A DNA stretch of 64,000 nucleotides from Mucilaginibacter sp. KACC 22063 (GCF_028736115.1 NZ_CP117877.1:620001-684000), one strand, 5' to 3'; numbered from the stretch's first letter, positions 8,067 through 17,260 are shown. The notes: a model not told the origin generated them from the sequence alone. Translations and numbers: made by a program.

Positions 8067-9320
8067 ATGGAGTTTAAAAGAGTTGTAGTAACCGGGCTTG
8101 GCGCACTTACTCCAATTGGAAACACCGTTGCAGAATACTGGAGCGGGTTGATCAATGGAGTGAGTGGGGCTGCCTTTATCAAAAGTTTTGATACAACCCA
8201 TTTCAAAACCAAGTTTGCCTGCGAGGTAAAGAATTTTGATGCCGATGCGTTTCTGGGCCGTAAAGATGCCCGGAAGCTGGATCCTTTTGTGCATTATGCA
8301 CTGTTTTCAACAGAAGAAGCTGTTAAAGATGCCGAACTGAATTTTGACACCTTAGATACCAATCGTATCGGTGTGATCTGGGGTTCGGGTATCGGCGGCT
8401 TAAAAACCTTTCTGGACGAAGTAGTGAATTTTGCTAAAGGTGACGGTTCGCCGCGGTTTAATCCTTTCTTTATCCCTAAAATGATTGCTGATATCGCCCC
8501 GGGCCATATCTCCATCAAATACGGCTTACGCGGACCGAACTTTACCACTGTATCTGCCTGCGCATCATCAAACAATTCGCTTATTGACGCCTTTAACTAC
8601 ATCCGTTTAGGCAAAGCGAACATGTTTATCACAGGCGGTTCAGAGGCGATTATTAATGAGGCCGGTATTGGCGGTTTTAACGCCATGCATGCGCTTTCTA
8701 CCCGCAATGATGACCCTGCAACGGCATCGCGCCCGTTTGATCTTGACCGCGACGGTTTTGTTGCCGGTGAAGGTGCAGGTACCATTATACTGGAAGAGCT
8801 GGAGCATGCCAAAGCACGTGGTGCAAAAATTTATGCTGAAATGGTAGGCGGTGGCATGAGTGCCGATGCTTATCACATGACAGCTCCGCATCCCGAAGGC
8901 TTAGGTGCTGCCCTGGTAATGAAAGCTGCCCTTGAAGATGCTAATATGACACCTGCAGATATTGATTACGTTAACGTACACGGTACGTCAACGCCTATCG
9001 GCGACCCACAGGAAGTTAAAGCTATAACAGATGCTTACGGTGATGATGTTTACCGCATTAATATCAGCTCGACCAAATCAATGACCGGTCACCTTTTAGG
9101 TGCTGCCGGTGCGGTTGAAGCTATTGCGGCCATCCTTGCTGTTAAAAATGATATCATTCCGCCAACCATCAACCACTTTACTGATGATCCGGCATTTGAC
9201 AATCGTATTAACTTTACCTTTAACCAGGCGCAAAAACGTGTTGTGCGCGCTGCACAAAGCAATGGCTTTGGTTTTGGTGGGCATAATGCTTCTGTGATAT
9301 TTAAAAAATACCAAGATTAA
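8067..9320 (+). CDS. fabF: Beta-ketoacyl-[acyl-carrier-protein] synthase II
   Basis: Condensing enzyme of type II fatty acid synthesis that extends acyl-ACP with malonyl-ACP. The 417-aa length is normal. The catalytic triad is visible: Cys165 in TVSACASSNN, His in NVHGTSTPIGD (about residue 305), and His in KSMTGHLLGAAGA (about 342). It lies 19 bp after acpP and 10 bp before rnc, so the three genes are very likely cotranscribed. Confidence 0.97.
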   Translation: MEFKRVVVTGLGALTPIGNTVAEYWSGLINGVSGAAFIKSFDTTHFKTKFACEVKNFDADAFLGRKDARKLDPFVHYALFSTEEAVKDAELNFDTLDTNRIGVIWGSGIGGLKTFLDEVVNFAKGDGSPRFNPFFIPKMIADIAPGHISIKYGLRGPNFTTVSACASSNNSLIDAFNYIRLGKANMFITGGSEAIINEAGIGGFNAMHALSTRNDDPATASRPFDLDRDGFVAGEGAGTIILEELEHAKARGAKIYAEMVGGGMSADAYHMTAPHPEGLGAALVMKAALEDANMTPADIDYVNVHGTSTPIGDPQEVKAITDAYGDDVYRINISSTKSMTGHLLGAAGAVEAIAAILAVKNDIIPPTINHFTDDPAFDNRINFTFNQAQKRVVRAAQSNGFGFGGHNASVIFKKYQD

Positions 9321-9330
9321 GTGTGTTTGA

Positions 9331-10056
9331 ATGCCAGTAAGACGGTTTTATAAGCTTTACTTATCACCAAGCAGGAAATACGTAAAAACATTAAAAAATT
9401 TGCTCGGCTTTGTGCCGGGCAATTTGTCTTTATACCGGTTAGCATTTCGGCATAAGTCGGTTGCGCAAAGTGTAAAGAAGGGTGTTAAAAACAGTAATGA
9501 AAGGCTTGAATTTTTAGGCGATGCCGTGTTAGGCAGCGTTGTTGCCGAGGTGCTTTTTAAATTGTACCCCTACAAAGACGAAGGCTTTTTAACCGAGCTG
9601 CGTTCAAAAATAGTTAATCGTGTTAACCTTAATCAGCTGGGGCGTAAACTGGGGTTTGAAAAACTGGTGGAGTACGATAGCCGCATGATCAGTAATACCC
9701 GCCAGGGATCACTTTTAGGCGATGCTTTTGAAGCTTTGGTAGGTGCTGTATACCTGGATAAGGGATATGATTTTACCAAAAACTTTCTGATCAATCACAT
9801 CATTAAGCCGCACATTGATATCCATACATTAGAGCAAACCGAAACTAATTTTAAGAGCAAGCTGATTGAATGGTGCCAGCGCCACGGCAAAGATATTCTT
9901 TTTGAGCATATCACTAATCAGGATGGCGAAAGCAGCAAATTGTTTACGATTTGTGTAAACATTGACGGCGATATTATGGGTACCGGTAAAGAATTCAGTA
10001 AAAAGCTTGCCGAGAAACTGGCCGCAGAAAAAGCCTGCGAAGCTTTAGGGATATAA
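9331..10056 (+). CDS. rnc: Ribonuclease III
   Basis: Double-strand-specific endoribonuclease that processes rRNA and mRNA. The 241-aa protein has the RNase III signature NERLEFLGDAVLGSVVAE (about residues 51-68), a second acidic motif GDAFEALVGAVYLDKG (about 130), and a C-terminal double-stranded RNA-binding domain ending KLAEKLAAEKACEAL. It starts 10 bp after fabF; the acpP-fabF-rnc order is conserved in many bacteria. Confidence 0.96.
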   Translation: MPVRRFYKLYLSPSRKYVKTLKNLLGFVPGNLSLYRLAFRHKSVAQSVKKGVKNSNERLEFLGDAVLGSVVAEVLFKLYPYKDEGFLTELRSKIVNRVNLNQLGRKLGFEKLVEYDSRMISNTRQGSLLGDAFEALVGAVYLDKGYDFTKNFLINHIIKPHIDIHTLEQTETNFKSKLIEWCQRHGKDILFEHITNQDGESSKLFTICVNIDGDIMGTGKEFSKKLAEKLAAEKACEALGI

Positions 10057-10064
10057 AAGTATTT

Positions 10065-10244
10065 TTATCGCGCTTCGGGCAAATCCATCCAAACTACTTC
10101 TCCGTCTGAAATAGCTTTAGTAAAACTTACCACCCATTTTTGACCAGAATCGTTAGCTAATTCAATATCGATATAGTTACCTTCAACTTCTTTCGGATCA
10201 GGTAATCGCTCGCGGGCTTGTTTAATAAGTTCTTTATTGATCAT
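10065..10244 (-). CDS. Small hypothetical protein (59 aa) overlapping the upstream gene
   Basis: ATG at 10242-10244, stop at 10065-10067. The peptide starts MINKELIKQARERLPDPKE and continues with a predicted beta-rich part ending VVWMDLPEAR. Its ATG overlaps the TGA of the preceding gene (10241) as ATGA, a typical sign of translational coupling, so it is probably a real second cistron. It is convergent with rnc, only 8 bp away. Family not recognised; no signal peptide or membrane helix. Confidence 0.72.
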   Translation of the reverse strand: MINKELIKQARERLPDPKEVEGNYIDIELANDSGQKWVVSFTKAISDGEVVWMDLPEAR

Positions 10245-10978
10245 GGCTTTGAATGGAATATATCTACAGGTGCCTGGTAACCGACCTTCTTAAATGTTTC
10301 ATATGATTTTTTAATATAGGCGATAATATCATAATCAGCCCATTTCTTCAGATCATCATATGATGGCCGATAGTTTTCCATAAAATGTTTAAGATCATCA
10401 CCGGTTAAACCTGTAGTTTTCGATACCAGTTCGGGCGTATACCTGCGGTCAACCTCGGTGGCTTCCTGCTCGCGTTTGGCATATTTTATAAAACGCTTTT
10501 CATTTTTGGCATCCTTGCCAAATAACTCGTGCAAGGTGGTAAGCGGGTTAAAAATGCGTGCCAATACCGGTGGATCGCCATCAAAATATATACCCTTCTT
10601 GCGGTAGTCCGTAATTACCCCGTTAAGTTCCTGCTTTTTGGTTTGCCCCTGTATGGTAACCTGATCCAGGGTAATACTTGGCAATAAAGTGATATATAAG
10701 GGGCTGTAGCTGTCGACACCTTGCTTATAGGGTGTAAAGCCCTCTTTCTCTACAAGGATAGTGTCGCCAATACTTGCTTTGATGATAAATTCTCCGTAGA
10801 AATTACTTTTGCAGCTCTCGTTGGTCTTTAGGTTGGTGATGGTTGCAGCCGCAATCTTCTCCAGCATTCCTTTTTTAAACAAGATGCCACGTACATATTC
10901 AGCCTGCTGTGCTTTTGTAAGCAAAGGCATAAACAGCATAGCCAGCAGCACGTATTTAGAAAAAAAGTTTTTGAGCAT
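10241..10978 (-). CDS. Secreted protein with carboxypeptidase-like regulatory domain
   Basis: Exported protein of unknown role. The chosen ATG at 10976-10978 gives MLKNFFSKYVLLAMLFMPLL, a signal peptide ending TKAQQ; an in-frame ATG 19 codons further upstream would put extra residues before it. Residues about 27-110 look like the carboxypeptidase-D regulatory-like sandwich common in Bacteroidota surface proteins (VRGILFKKG, SNFYGEFIIKASIGDTILVEKEGF). The C-terminal half is charged, helical and unassigned. The stop codon overlaps the start of the 59-aa gene. No receptor barrel follows, so it is not a TonB-dependent receptor. Confidence 0.75.
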   Translation of the reverse strand: MLKNFFSKYVLLAMLFMPLLTKAQQAEYVRGILFKKGMLEKIAAATITNLKTNESCKSNFYGEFIIKASIGDTILVEKEGFTPYKQGVDSYSPLYITLLPSITLDQVTIQGQTKKQELNGVITDYRKKGIYFDGDPPVLARIFNPLTTLHELFGKDAKNEKRFIKYAKREQEATEVDRRYTPELVSKTTGLTGDDLKHFMENYRPSYDDLKKWADYDIIAYIKKSYETFKKVGYQAPVDIFHSKP

Positions 10979-11077
10979 ACCCTTGGTAAATATACATATA
11001 ACAACGTTTGGTAAATGTGAAAAAGTGTTAAACACTCCGTAAAGCTATATCGGTCGTTGCCTTTAAGTTAAAGTTTT

Positions 11078-11085
11078 TATCTTTG
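11078..11085 (+). promoter_or_regulatory. TAnnTTTG promoter element upstream of the SulP gene
   Basis: TATCTTTG is an exact match to the Bacteroidota -7 element, 93 bases upstream of the SulP ATG, leaving a leader of roughly 90 bases. Confidence 0.5.
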
Positions 11086-11178
11086 TGATATGTGAATACT
11101 CCACGTCCTAATGCCTGATTGTGCAGGCCATTTCTTTACCATATTTCACTTATCTGTTTATTTTTCTATTAACTGAGG

Positions 11179-12705
11179 ATGAAGCCTTATTTGCGTCTTT
11201 TTGACTTTTCACAAAAAATTAATTATAAAAACGAAATCCTGGCAGGGCTAACCGTAGCCATGACCATGATCCCTGAATCATTATCTTTTGCCATACTTGC
11301 CGGTTTTCCGCCGCTGGTGGGTTTATATGCTGCCCTTATTATGGGTTTAGTTACCGCAATTTTTGGCGGCAGGCCGGGCCTGGTATCAGGCGGGGCGGGC
11401 GCTACCGTAGTGGTTTTAATAGCACTTATGAAATCTAACGGGATCGAATATGTGTTTGCAGCAGTAGCTTTAGCGGGTGTTATCCAGATATTGATCGGGG
11501 TTTTCAAACTGGGGAAATTTATAAGACTGGTACCGCAGCCTGTAATGTATGGCTTTGTAAACGGACTTGCCGTTATCATTTTTATGGCCCAGTTAGAACA
11601 ATTTAAACACGTAGTTGACGGGCAAGAGCAATGGCTTACCGGGCAGCCATTGTTTATAATGGGCGCACTTGTGGCTTTAACAATAGCCATTATTCTGCTG
11701 CTGCCTAAAATAACAAAGGCAATCCCGCCATCGTTGGTGGCAATAATTGTGGTTTTTGCATTGGTACTGGGGTTTGGCATTCCTACTAAAGTGGTAAGAG
11801 ACATTGCTGCGGTAAGCGGCAGTTTGCCCCCTTTCCATGTACCGCAGGTGCCGTTTAATTTAAATACATTGCAGATCGTGCTTCCTTATGCGCTAATTAT
11901 GTCATGCGTAGGCTTAACAGAAGGCCTGCTTACTTTAAATCTGGTTGACGAGATGACAGGTACCAAAGGCAATAGTAACCGCGAGTGTATAGCGCAGGGC
12001 AGCGCAAACATGCTGAACGGGTTTTTCTTCGGCATGGGCGGCTGCCCCATGATTGCGCAAACACTGGTCAATCTTTCTGCCGGTGCAAGAGCAAGGCTGT
12101 CGGGTATTATAGCTGCGTTAACTATTTTGTTAATTATACTGGCAGGTGCCCCTGTTATTGAACGTGTGCCTATGGCTGCATTAACAGGTGTAATGATTAT
12201 GGTAGCCGTAGGTACTTTTGAGTGGGTTAGTTTTCGTATCATTAACAAAATGCCTAAGCAGGATATTTTTGTAGGCATATTGGTGGCTGTAATTACCGTA
12301 TGGCTGCATAACCTTGCACTTGCTGTACTTATTGGTGTTATTATTTCGGCATTGGTGTTTGCATGGGAAAGTGCTAAGCGCATCAGGGCACGTAAGTATC
12401 TCGACGAAAAAGGTACAAAGCATTATGAAATATATGGCCCGCTCTTTTTCGGTTCGGTAACGGCATTTAACGAAAAATTTGATGTAACAAATGATCCGGA
12501 ACAGGTAATTATTGATTTTAAAGACAGCCGCGTAGCTGATATGTCGGCAATTGAAGCTTTGAACAAACTTACCGAACGGTATCATAAAGCAGGCAAAACC
12601 CTGCACCTTAAACACCTGAGCGGTGATTGCAGACGCTTACTGAAAAATGCCGAAGATATAATCGATGTTAATATTGTGGAAGACCCTGCATATGTAATAG
12701 AGTGA
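11179..12705 (+). CDS. SulP family inorganic anion transporter
   Basis: Inner-membrane secondary transporter of the SLC26/SulP family, moving sulfate, bicarbonate or similar anions; the substrate cannot be read from sequence. The 508-aa protein opens with the family signature GLTVAMTMIPESLSFAILAGFPPLVGLYAA split over the first two helices. It has about ten or more hydrophobic segments to residue 400 and a cytoplasmic STAS domain (about 415-505, QVIIDFKDSRVADMSAIEAL). It has its own promoter and no cotranscribed partner. Marine and soil bacterial homologues often act as Na+-linked bicarbonate importers, so that role is possible. Confidence 0.9.
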   Translation: MKPYLRLFDFSQKINYKNEILAGLTVAMTMIPESLSFAILAGFPPLVGLYAALIMGLVTAIFGGRPGLVSGGAGATVVVLIALMKSNGIEYVFAAVALAGVIQILIGVFKLGKFIRLVPQPVMYGFVNGLAVIIFMAQLEQFKHVVDGQEQWLTGQPLFIMGALVALTIAIILLLPKITKAIPPSLVAIIVVFALVLGFGIPTKVVRDIAAVSGSLPPFHVPQVPFNLNTLQIVLPYALIMSCVGLTEGLLTLNLVDEMTGTKGNSNRECIAQGSANMLNGFFFGMGGCPMIAQTLVNLSAGARARLSGIIAALTILLIILAGAPVIERVPMAALTGVMIMVAVGTFEWVSFRIINKMPKQDIFVGILVAVITVWLHNLALAVLIGVIISALVFAWESAKRIRARKYLDEKGTKHYEIYGPLFFGSVTAFNEKFDVTNDPEQVIIDFKDSRVADMSAIEALNKLTERYHKAGKTLHLKHLSGDCRRLLKNAEDIIDVNIVEDPAYVIE

Positions 12706-12765
12706 TTTACAAATCACTTTAATGCGTAGCTCAATTCTGCCAGTCCAATAAATCACAAAAAAACT

Positions 12766-12773
12766 TATCTTTG
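12766..12773 (+). promoter_or_regulatory. TAnnTTTG promoter element at the yicC start
   Basis: TATCTTTG ends only three bases before the chosen ATG at 12777. Transcription from this element would begin at or next to the start codon, so the message may be leaderless. Confidence 0.6.
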
Positions 12774-12776
12774 CAC

Positions 12777-13652
12777 ATGTTAAAGTCAATGACAGGGTAC
12801 GGCATTGCTGTAACCGACTCTGGCAGCACCAAATATACGGTAGAGATCAAATCTCTGAACAGCAAGTTTCTCGAGCTGTCGCTGCGCATGCCTAAAGCTT
12901 TGTCTGATAAAGAATTTCAGTTGCGTACCGAATGCAACAAGCAGATAGAACGTGGTAAGGTAAATCTGAGCATCAATATTGAATATGCCGATGCGCAAAA
13001 TAAAGCGGCCGGTATCAATACCGAACTGCTAAAGCATTATTACAACCAGTTAAAAGCAGCAAGTGAGGCTTTAAACGAGCCGGCAAATAATCTGCTGCAA
13101 TTGGCTTTAGGCTTGCCCGAAGTAGTGAAATTTGATGAAGATACCCTGTCTGAAGACGAATGGAAACAGGCAGAAAGCACCTTTAAACAGGCATTGGCAG
13201 CATTTCAAAAATTCAGGGTGGATGAGGGCAACGTATTGGAGCAGGAGCTTAAAAACCGTATTGCTATCATACTGAATAACCTTGAACTGGTAGTTAACGA
13301 AGAGCCTAAACGTGTAGCCATTGTTCGCGAGCGTTTAGATAATTATTTGGCTGAGGCTGTAGGGCGTGAAAATGTAGATCAGAACAGGCTTGAGCAGGAG
13401 TTGATCTATTATATTGACAAGCTGGATATTACTGAAGAAAAGGTGCGCTTAAAAAGCCATTGCGATTACTTTTTAGAAACGCTGAAAAGTGACGACGCTA
13501 ATGGTAAAAAGCTTGGATTTATATCGCAGGAAATTGGGCGAGAAATAAACACCCTCGGCTCAAAAGCAAATGATGCCGCTATACAAAAATTGGTAGTAGG
13601 TATGAAAGAAGAGCTTGAAAAGATCAAAGAGCAATTATTAAACGTGTTATAA
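12777..13652 (+). CDS. yicC: YicC family endoribonuclease
   Basis: Member of the YicC/YloC family, characterised in E. coli as an RNA-cleaving enzyme. The N-terminus LKSMTGYGIAV is the family hallmark, and the C-terminal DUF1732 region reads QEIGREINTLGSKANDAAIQKLVVGMKEELEKIKEQ, in two parts. Length 291 aa is typical. The ATG at 12777 is preferred over an in-frame TTG two codons earlier because MLKSMTGYG is the conserved start. gmk follows at 78 bp, a widespread gene pair. Confidence 0.93.
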   Translation: MLKSMTGYGIAVTDSGSTKYTVEIKSLNSKFLELSLRMPKALSDKEFQLRTECNKQIERGKVNLSINIEYADAQNKAAGINTELLKHYYNQLKAASEALNEPANNLLQLALGLPEVVKFDEDTLSEDEWKQAESTFKQALAAFQKFRVDEGNVLEQELKNRIAIILNNLELVVNEEPKRVAIVRERLDNYLAEAVGRENVDQNRLEQELIYYIDKLDITEEKVRLKSHCDYFLETLKSDDANGKKLGFISQEIGREINTLGSKANDAAIQKLVVGMKEELEKIKEQLLNVL

Positions 13653-13730
13653 TAGTTATCGAGTTACTGTGTTACTCAGTATTAGTACACATTAGCTAAT
13701 GACTCAATAACCCCAAACAAGTAATAACAA

Positions 13731-14300
13731 ATGACCGAAGGCAAACTGGTTATATTTTCTGCACCGTCGGGAGCCGGTAAAACAACAATTGTACATCATT
13801 TGCTGGGCAAAATGCCCGAACTTGAATTTTCTATCTCGGCTACTACACGTGAGGCACGCGGCGATGAAGTAAATGGTAAGGATTACTATTTCATCAGCAA
13901 GGAGGAGTTTCTGCACCGTATTGCAAAAAAGCAGTTTGTAGAGTTTGAGGAAGTATACACCGGTACATTTTACGGCACCCTGCGCGAAGAAATTGAACGC
14001 ATTTGGGCTACGGGTAAAACCGTGATTTTTGATATTGACGTAGAAGGCGGATTACACCTTAAACGTAAATACCAGGATCAGGCATTGGCGATATTTGTGC
14101 AACCGCCATCATTAGAGGTTTTAAAAGAACGATTAACAGGGCGCGGTACAGATAGTCCTCAAAAATTATCTGAGCGGTTTGAAAAGGCGGAGAAGGAACT
14201 TAACTATGCTCCTAAGTTTGATGTGATCTTAAAAAATTACGATCTGGATGTTGCCTGTGCAGAAGCTGAATCGCTGGTACGGAATTTTATAAGCGCTTAA
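13731..14300 (+). CDS. gmk: Guanylate kinase
   Basis: Phosphorylates GMP to GDP with ATP. The 189-aa protein has the P-loop SAPSGAGKTT (residues 10-19), the GMP-binding segment SATTREARGDEVNGKDYYF and the FDIDVEGG strand. Only the usual core of the family is present. It sits between yicC and nadD, all on the plus strand with gaps of about 80 bp. Confidence 0.97.
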   Translation: MTEGKLVIFSAPSGAGKTTIVHHLLGKMPELEFSISATTREARGDEVNGKDYYFISKEEFLHRIAKKQFVEFEEVYTGTFYGTLREEIERIWATGKTVIFDIDVEGGLHLKRKYQDQALAIFVQPPSLEVLKERLTGRGTDSPQKLSERFEKAEKELNYAPKFDVILKNYDLDVACAEAESLVRNFISA

Positions 14301-14383
14301 TTTAAAAATATCGCAAGTATTTTTTGTTTTTATTGATTTTTTTTCAATAAATTAGGGTAAACGTTGTGTTATAAGTTTGTGAA

Positions 14384-14956
14384 ATGAAGATCGGTTTACT
14401 ATTTGGTTCTTTTAATCCTATACATATTGGCCACTTGATTATAGCAAACTATATGGCCAATCATACAGAACTGGATAAAGTATGGCTGGTTGTATCTCCA
14501 CAAAACCCATTTAAAAAATACGGGGATCTGATTAATACTTATGACCGGCTGGAGATGGCCCGCCTGGCTACCGATAACGCGCAAAATATAGAGGTAAGTG
14601 ATGTGGAGCTTAAAATGCCGCAGCCTTCTTACACCATTGACACGCTCACTTTACTTAAAGAGAAATACCCGCAGCATGAGTTTGCACTGATTATGGGTTC
14701 AGACAATCTTGTGTCATTGCATAAATGGAAAAACTCTAAACTGATACTGCGCGATTACCGCATTTTTGTTTATCCGCGCCCCGGGTATGAAAACGCCGAA
14801 CTGGCCAACCATCCATCTGTTACGATCACCATGACACCCCTTATGGAGCTGTCGGCAACATTTATCCGGAAATCAATTGCTGCAAAAAAGAACGTGCAGT
14901 ATTTTGTTCCAGACACTGTTTTAAAATTTATTGAAAACAAAAACCTTTACAGGTAA
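14384..14956 (+). CDS. nadD: Nicotinate-nucleotide adenylyltransferase
   Basis: Joins nicotinate mononucleotide and ATP to make deamido-NAD, an essential NAD synthesis step. The nucleotidyltransferase motif GSFNPIHIGHL (residues 8-18) and the later ELSATFIRKSI (ISSTxxR-type motif) are present. The 190-aa length matches the family. The run yicC-gmk-nadD is a common arrangement in Bacteroidota. Confidence 0.96.
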   Translation: MKIGLLFGSFNPIHIGHLIIANYMANHTELDKVWLVVSPQNPFKKYGDLINTYDRLEMARLATDNAQNIEVSDVELKMPQPSYTIDTLTLLKEKYPQHEFALIMGSDNLVSLHKWKNSKLILRDYRIFVYPRPGYENAELANHPSVTITMTPLMELSATFIRKSIAAKKNVQYFVPDTVLKFIENKNLYR

Positions 14957-14992
14957 TTTAAGCGTAGAAAGCAGTGCCGGCTTTCGTTATTT

Positions 14993-15595
14993 TTAACTTC
15001 CGGAATTAATCGGGGTTGCTCTCAATGCCTTTGCAACTGCAACCAGATTAGCCGCTGCTGACTTTGCCGTTTTTACCGACCACTCTTTCCTGAAATCAGT
15101 TTTTAAATAGGATGTACCCGGACCAGGACCATTGTTCCAATAGGTGTAGCTTTGTGGCGCTATAGTGAAGCCAACATCCATTAATGCACCGGCCATTTCA
15201 ACCACTACGTGCCTTGCACCATCTTCATCTCCTGTTACTACAAAGCCTGCCACTTTGTTAAACGTTACCGGATAGCCTTTATCATCCTGCATATTATAAG
15301 TGCCATTCAAACGCTCCAATACACGCATGGCAATGCTCGACATGCTGGCCATCCACGTAGGGCTGGCCATAACTAAAATATCACTCGCCAATATCTCTTT
15401 AAGTATATCTGGCCATGCATCGCCGTTGCCCATATCAGATTTGGGGCCGGTATGCACGTCATGGTCAACAATGCGTATCATTTTTACATCGGCTCCAAGC
15501 CGTTGCAGTTCGTCCATCACTTCGGTTGCTAAAGCTTCGGTGTTTGATTGCAGCGGCGAAGGTTTAAGGGTGCAGTTTAAGATCAATGCTTTCAT
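14993..15595 (-). CDS. Flavodoxin-like NAD(P)H-dependent FMN reductase
   Basis: 200-aa flavodoxin-fold protein. The FMN phosphate loop is NCTLKPSPLQSNTEAL near the N-terminus, and MASPTWMASMSS near residue 97 is the second FMN loop. TGDEDGARHVVVEMAGALMDVGF fits the NADPH-dependent FMN reductase/flavodoxin_2 type. It likely reduces quinones or flavins in the cytoplasm. It follows a copper-bundle protein gene on the same strand, but a terminator between them argues for separate transcripts. Confidence 0.85.
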   Translation of the reverse strand: MKALILNCTLKPSPLQSNTEALATEVMDELQRLGADVKMIRIVDHDVHTGPKSDMGNGDAWPDILKEILASDILVMASPTWMASMSSIAMRVLERLNGTYNMQDDKGYPVTFNKVAGFVVTGDEDGARHVVVEMAGALMDVGFTIAPQSYTYWNNGPGPGTSYLKTDFRKEWSVKTAKSAAANLVAVAKALRATPINSGS

Positions 15596-15611
15596 AAGGT
15601 GTTATAAAATA

Positions 15612-15640
15612 AAAAGCTGATATGTATGATACCAGCTTTT
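15612..15640 (-). terminator. Intrinsic terminator between the copper-bundle gene and the flavodoxin gene
   Basis: Arms AAAAGCTG and CAGCTTTT with an inner TAT/ATA pair and a T-rich tail on the minus strand. It lies between the 15664 stop and the 15595 start. Confidence 0.75.
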
Positions 15641-15663
15641 ACAATAATTGTTTAACAATGTGA

Positions 15664-16011
15664 TTAGTCTTGCGTTACCGGTTCATGATGCGCGTGGCAT
15701 GCCTCTGCACATTTGCGGCATGCTTCTGCGCAACGCTGGCAATGTTCCATGTCATGTTTGCCGCATTCGTCAGCGCAAAGCCTGCATATTTCCTCGCAGA
15801 TAACAAGGTACTGGTGTGCAATTACCGAATTGCGCTGTAATAATCTTGCCGCCTGGCTGCAGATATCAGCACAGTCGCGGTCGAGGCGTATACATTGCGC
15901 CATTGACTTTACATCATCTTCTCCTAAACAGCTGGTAGCGCAGTTTTCGCAAGCTAAAACACAGTCGAGCAGTGTTTGAATAAGCTGCTGGTGGTTATGT
16001 TGTTGTTCCAT
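15664..16011 (-). CDS. Four-helix bundle copper-binding protein
   Basis: Csp-like (DUF326) copper storage protein. The 115-aa chain has 16 cysteines in CxxC/CxxxC spacing along four predicted helices (for example CVLACENCATSC and CQRCAEACRKCAEAC) plus His-rich ends (QQHNHQQ, CHAHHEP). Such bundles bind many Cu(I) ions. There is no Tat or Sec signal, so this should be the cytosolic type. It has its own terminator and no copper exporter nearby. Confidence 0.92.
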   Translation of the reverse strand: MEQQHNHQQLIQTLLDCVLACENCATSCLGEDDVKSMAQCIRLDRDCADICSQAARLLQRNSVIAHQYLVICEEICRLCADECGKHDMEHCQRCAEACRKCAEACHAHHEPVTQD

Positions 16012-16074
16012 AATAATAAGTCTTTATATAAACTACCTTATTAATTGCAACCTGTTTTCAGAAATGTGAAATAG

Positions 16075-17142
16075 TTACCAATGCTTTAACTGGCGTATGT
16101 AATCTGTAAGTTCGGTTGCCAGCAATTGATGCTCAGCCATATCCGGGTGTGTACCGCAACCACTTGTGTAGCGTTTACTAAAAAAGTAATGGCTCACTTT
16201 TTTATCGCCCGATTTGTTGATGTAGCTATTTACTGCAATTATATATTTTTTAAGAACCGGTAGCAGGGCTGCATCTGCCATGGGGCTGCTCAGACAAACA
16301 ATTTCTGCTTTAGGGTAATGGCCGCGAAGTGCTTTTATGAAGTTTACGTAAGCGCTGCAAAACGCGGTTGAATCCTGCACGCCATCATTTTGACCCAGGC
16401 AAACGGTTACCACATCGGGCTGGTACCGGTAAAAATCCCACTGCAATGAGTCGGCACGCATATCTGTTTTATCAAATACCTGTGGCATGGTGATTTTCAT
16501 GTCGCAGCAACTATGGATAAGGCCAATGCCAGATACTGATGACAGATGATACTGTGCGCCAAGATTACGCGCCGTAGCAGCGCCATAACTCATGTAGGCG
16601 TTGTTTTGATCATACCATTGCCCTGTACCACATGGAACGGACAGATCCATTGCACTGCCACAGGTAATAGAATCGCCTAGGTATTCAATTTTGCGAACCG
16701 GTGCTTTGGTTGGTGTTAGCAGTTGTTCGCATCTTATCCCGGTAAATTCAAGATAACCAATCCCGGCTTCAGTGTCTTTGCAAATGGTAATGGTATGTTC
16801 ACCGTCAGGCAAGTTACTGGCAGCTTTTATAATATTCTCTTTTCCGGTGGTTTGAACCCGAAATGGCTTCTGGTCATCAATAGCAATTTCAATATAATTA
16901 TGCGTTGTTCCGTATAGCTCCTGGTCGTTTAGCATTACCTCACAGCTTGTCCCTTTAAACCTTGCAATAATGTATACGCCCGGCGACCAAAAACGGGGTT
17001 TCGTTGGGTTACGAAAGTCTATGCGCCCTACGTATTGTATGCGCTGGTCATTTGCCGGATAAGTTTGTATTGCTGCTTTATTTTTGCCCAGAACGGCCAT
17101 GCAGTTCAGAATCAACAGGAAGGATATAACAGGTAACTTCAT
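16075..17142 (-). CDS. SGNH/GDSL esterase, CE2-type acetyl(xylan) esterase-like
   Basis: Secreted hydrolase probably removing acetyl groups from carbohydrates. The ATG at 17140-17142 is chosen because it gives the signal peptide MKLPVISFLLILNCMAVLG; upstream in-frame codons run into the terminator of the preceding gene. An N-terminal jelly-roll domain (about 25-130, IQYVGRIDFRNPTKPRFWSPG) is followed by the SGNH domain: block I YLGDSITCG, block III CLGQNDG, and a closing GCGTHPDMAEHQ with the catalytic Asp-x-x-His-like pair (here H-P-D order, as in CE2 enzymes). Two-domain make-up matches CE2. It may be free-standing or read-through from 17261. Confidence 0.85.
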   Translation of the reverse strand: MKLPVISFLLILNCMAVLGKNKAAIQTYPANDQRIQYVGRIDFRNPTKPRFWSPGVYIIARFKGTSCEVMLNDQELYGTTHNYIEIAIDDQKPFRVQTTGKENIIKAASNLPDGEHTITICKDTEAGIGYLEFTGIRCEQLLTPTKAPVRKIEYLGDSITCGSAMDLSVPCGTGQWYDQNNAYMSYGAATARNLGAQYHLSSVSGIGLIHSCCDMKITMPQVFDKTDMRADSLQWDFYRYQPDVVTVCLGQNDGVQDSTAFCSAYVNFIKALRGHYPKAEIVCLSSPMADAALLPVLKKYIIAVNSYINKSGDKKVSHYFFSKRYTSGCGTHPDMAEHQLLATELTDYIRQLKHW

Positions 17143-17209
17143 GATCTCAGCGTAAATCATAAATATATTATATTGAATCAGACTATTTGCCGGTGAGCTA
17201 TAAAATAAA

Positions 17210-17240
17210 AAAGGGCAAAAGCCTAAGCCTTTACCCCTTT
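17210..17240 (-). terminator. Intrinsic terminator after the DUF6515 gene
   Basis: On the minus strand the arms are AAAGGGGTAAAGGC and GCTTTTGCCCTTT around a TTAG loop, followed by TTTATTTTATAG. It lies 21 bases past the stop at 17261. Confidence 0.8.
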
Positions 17241-17260
17241 GAAACGGAAAATAAATTCCT

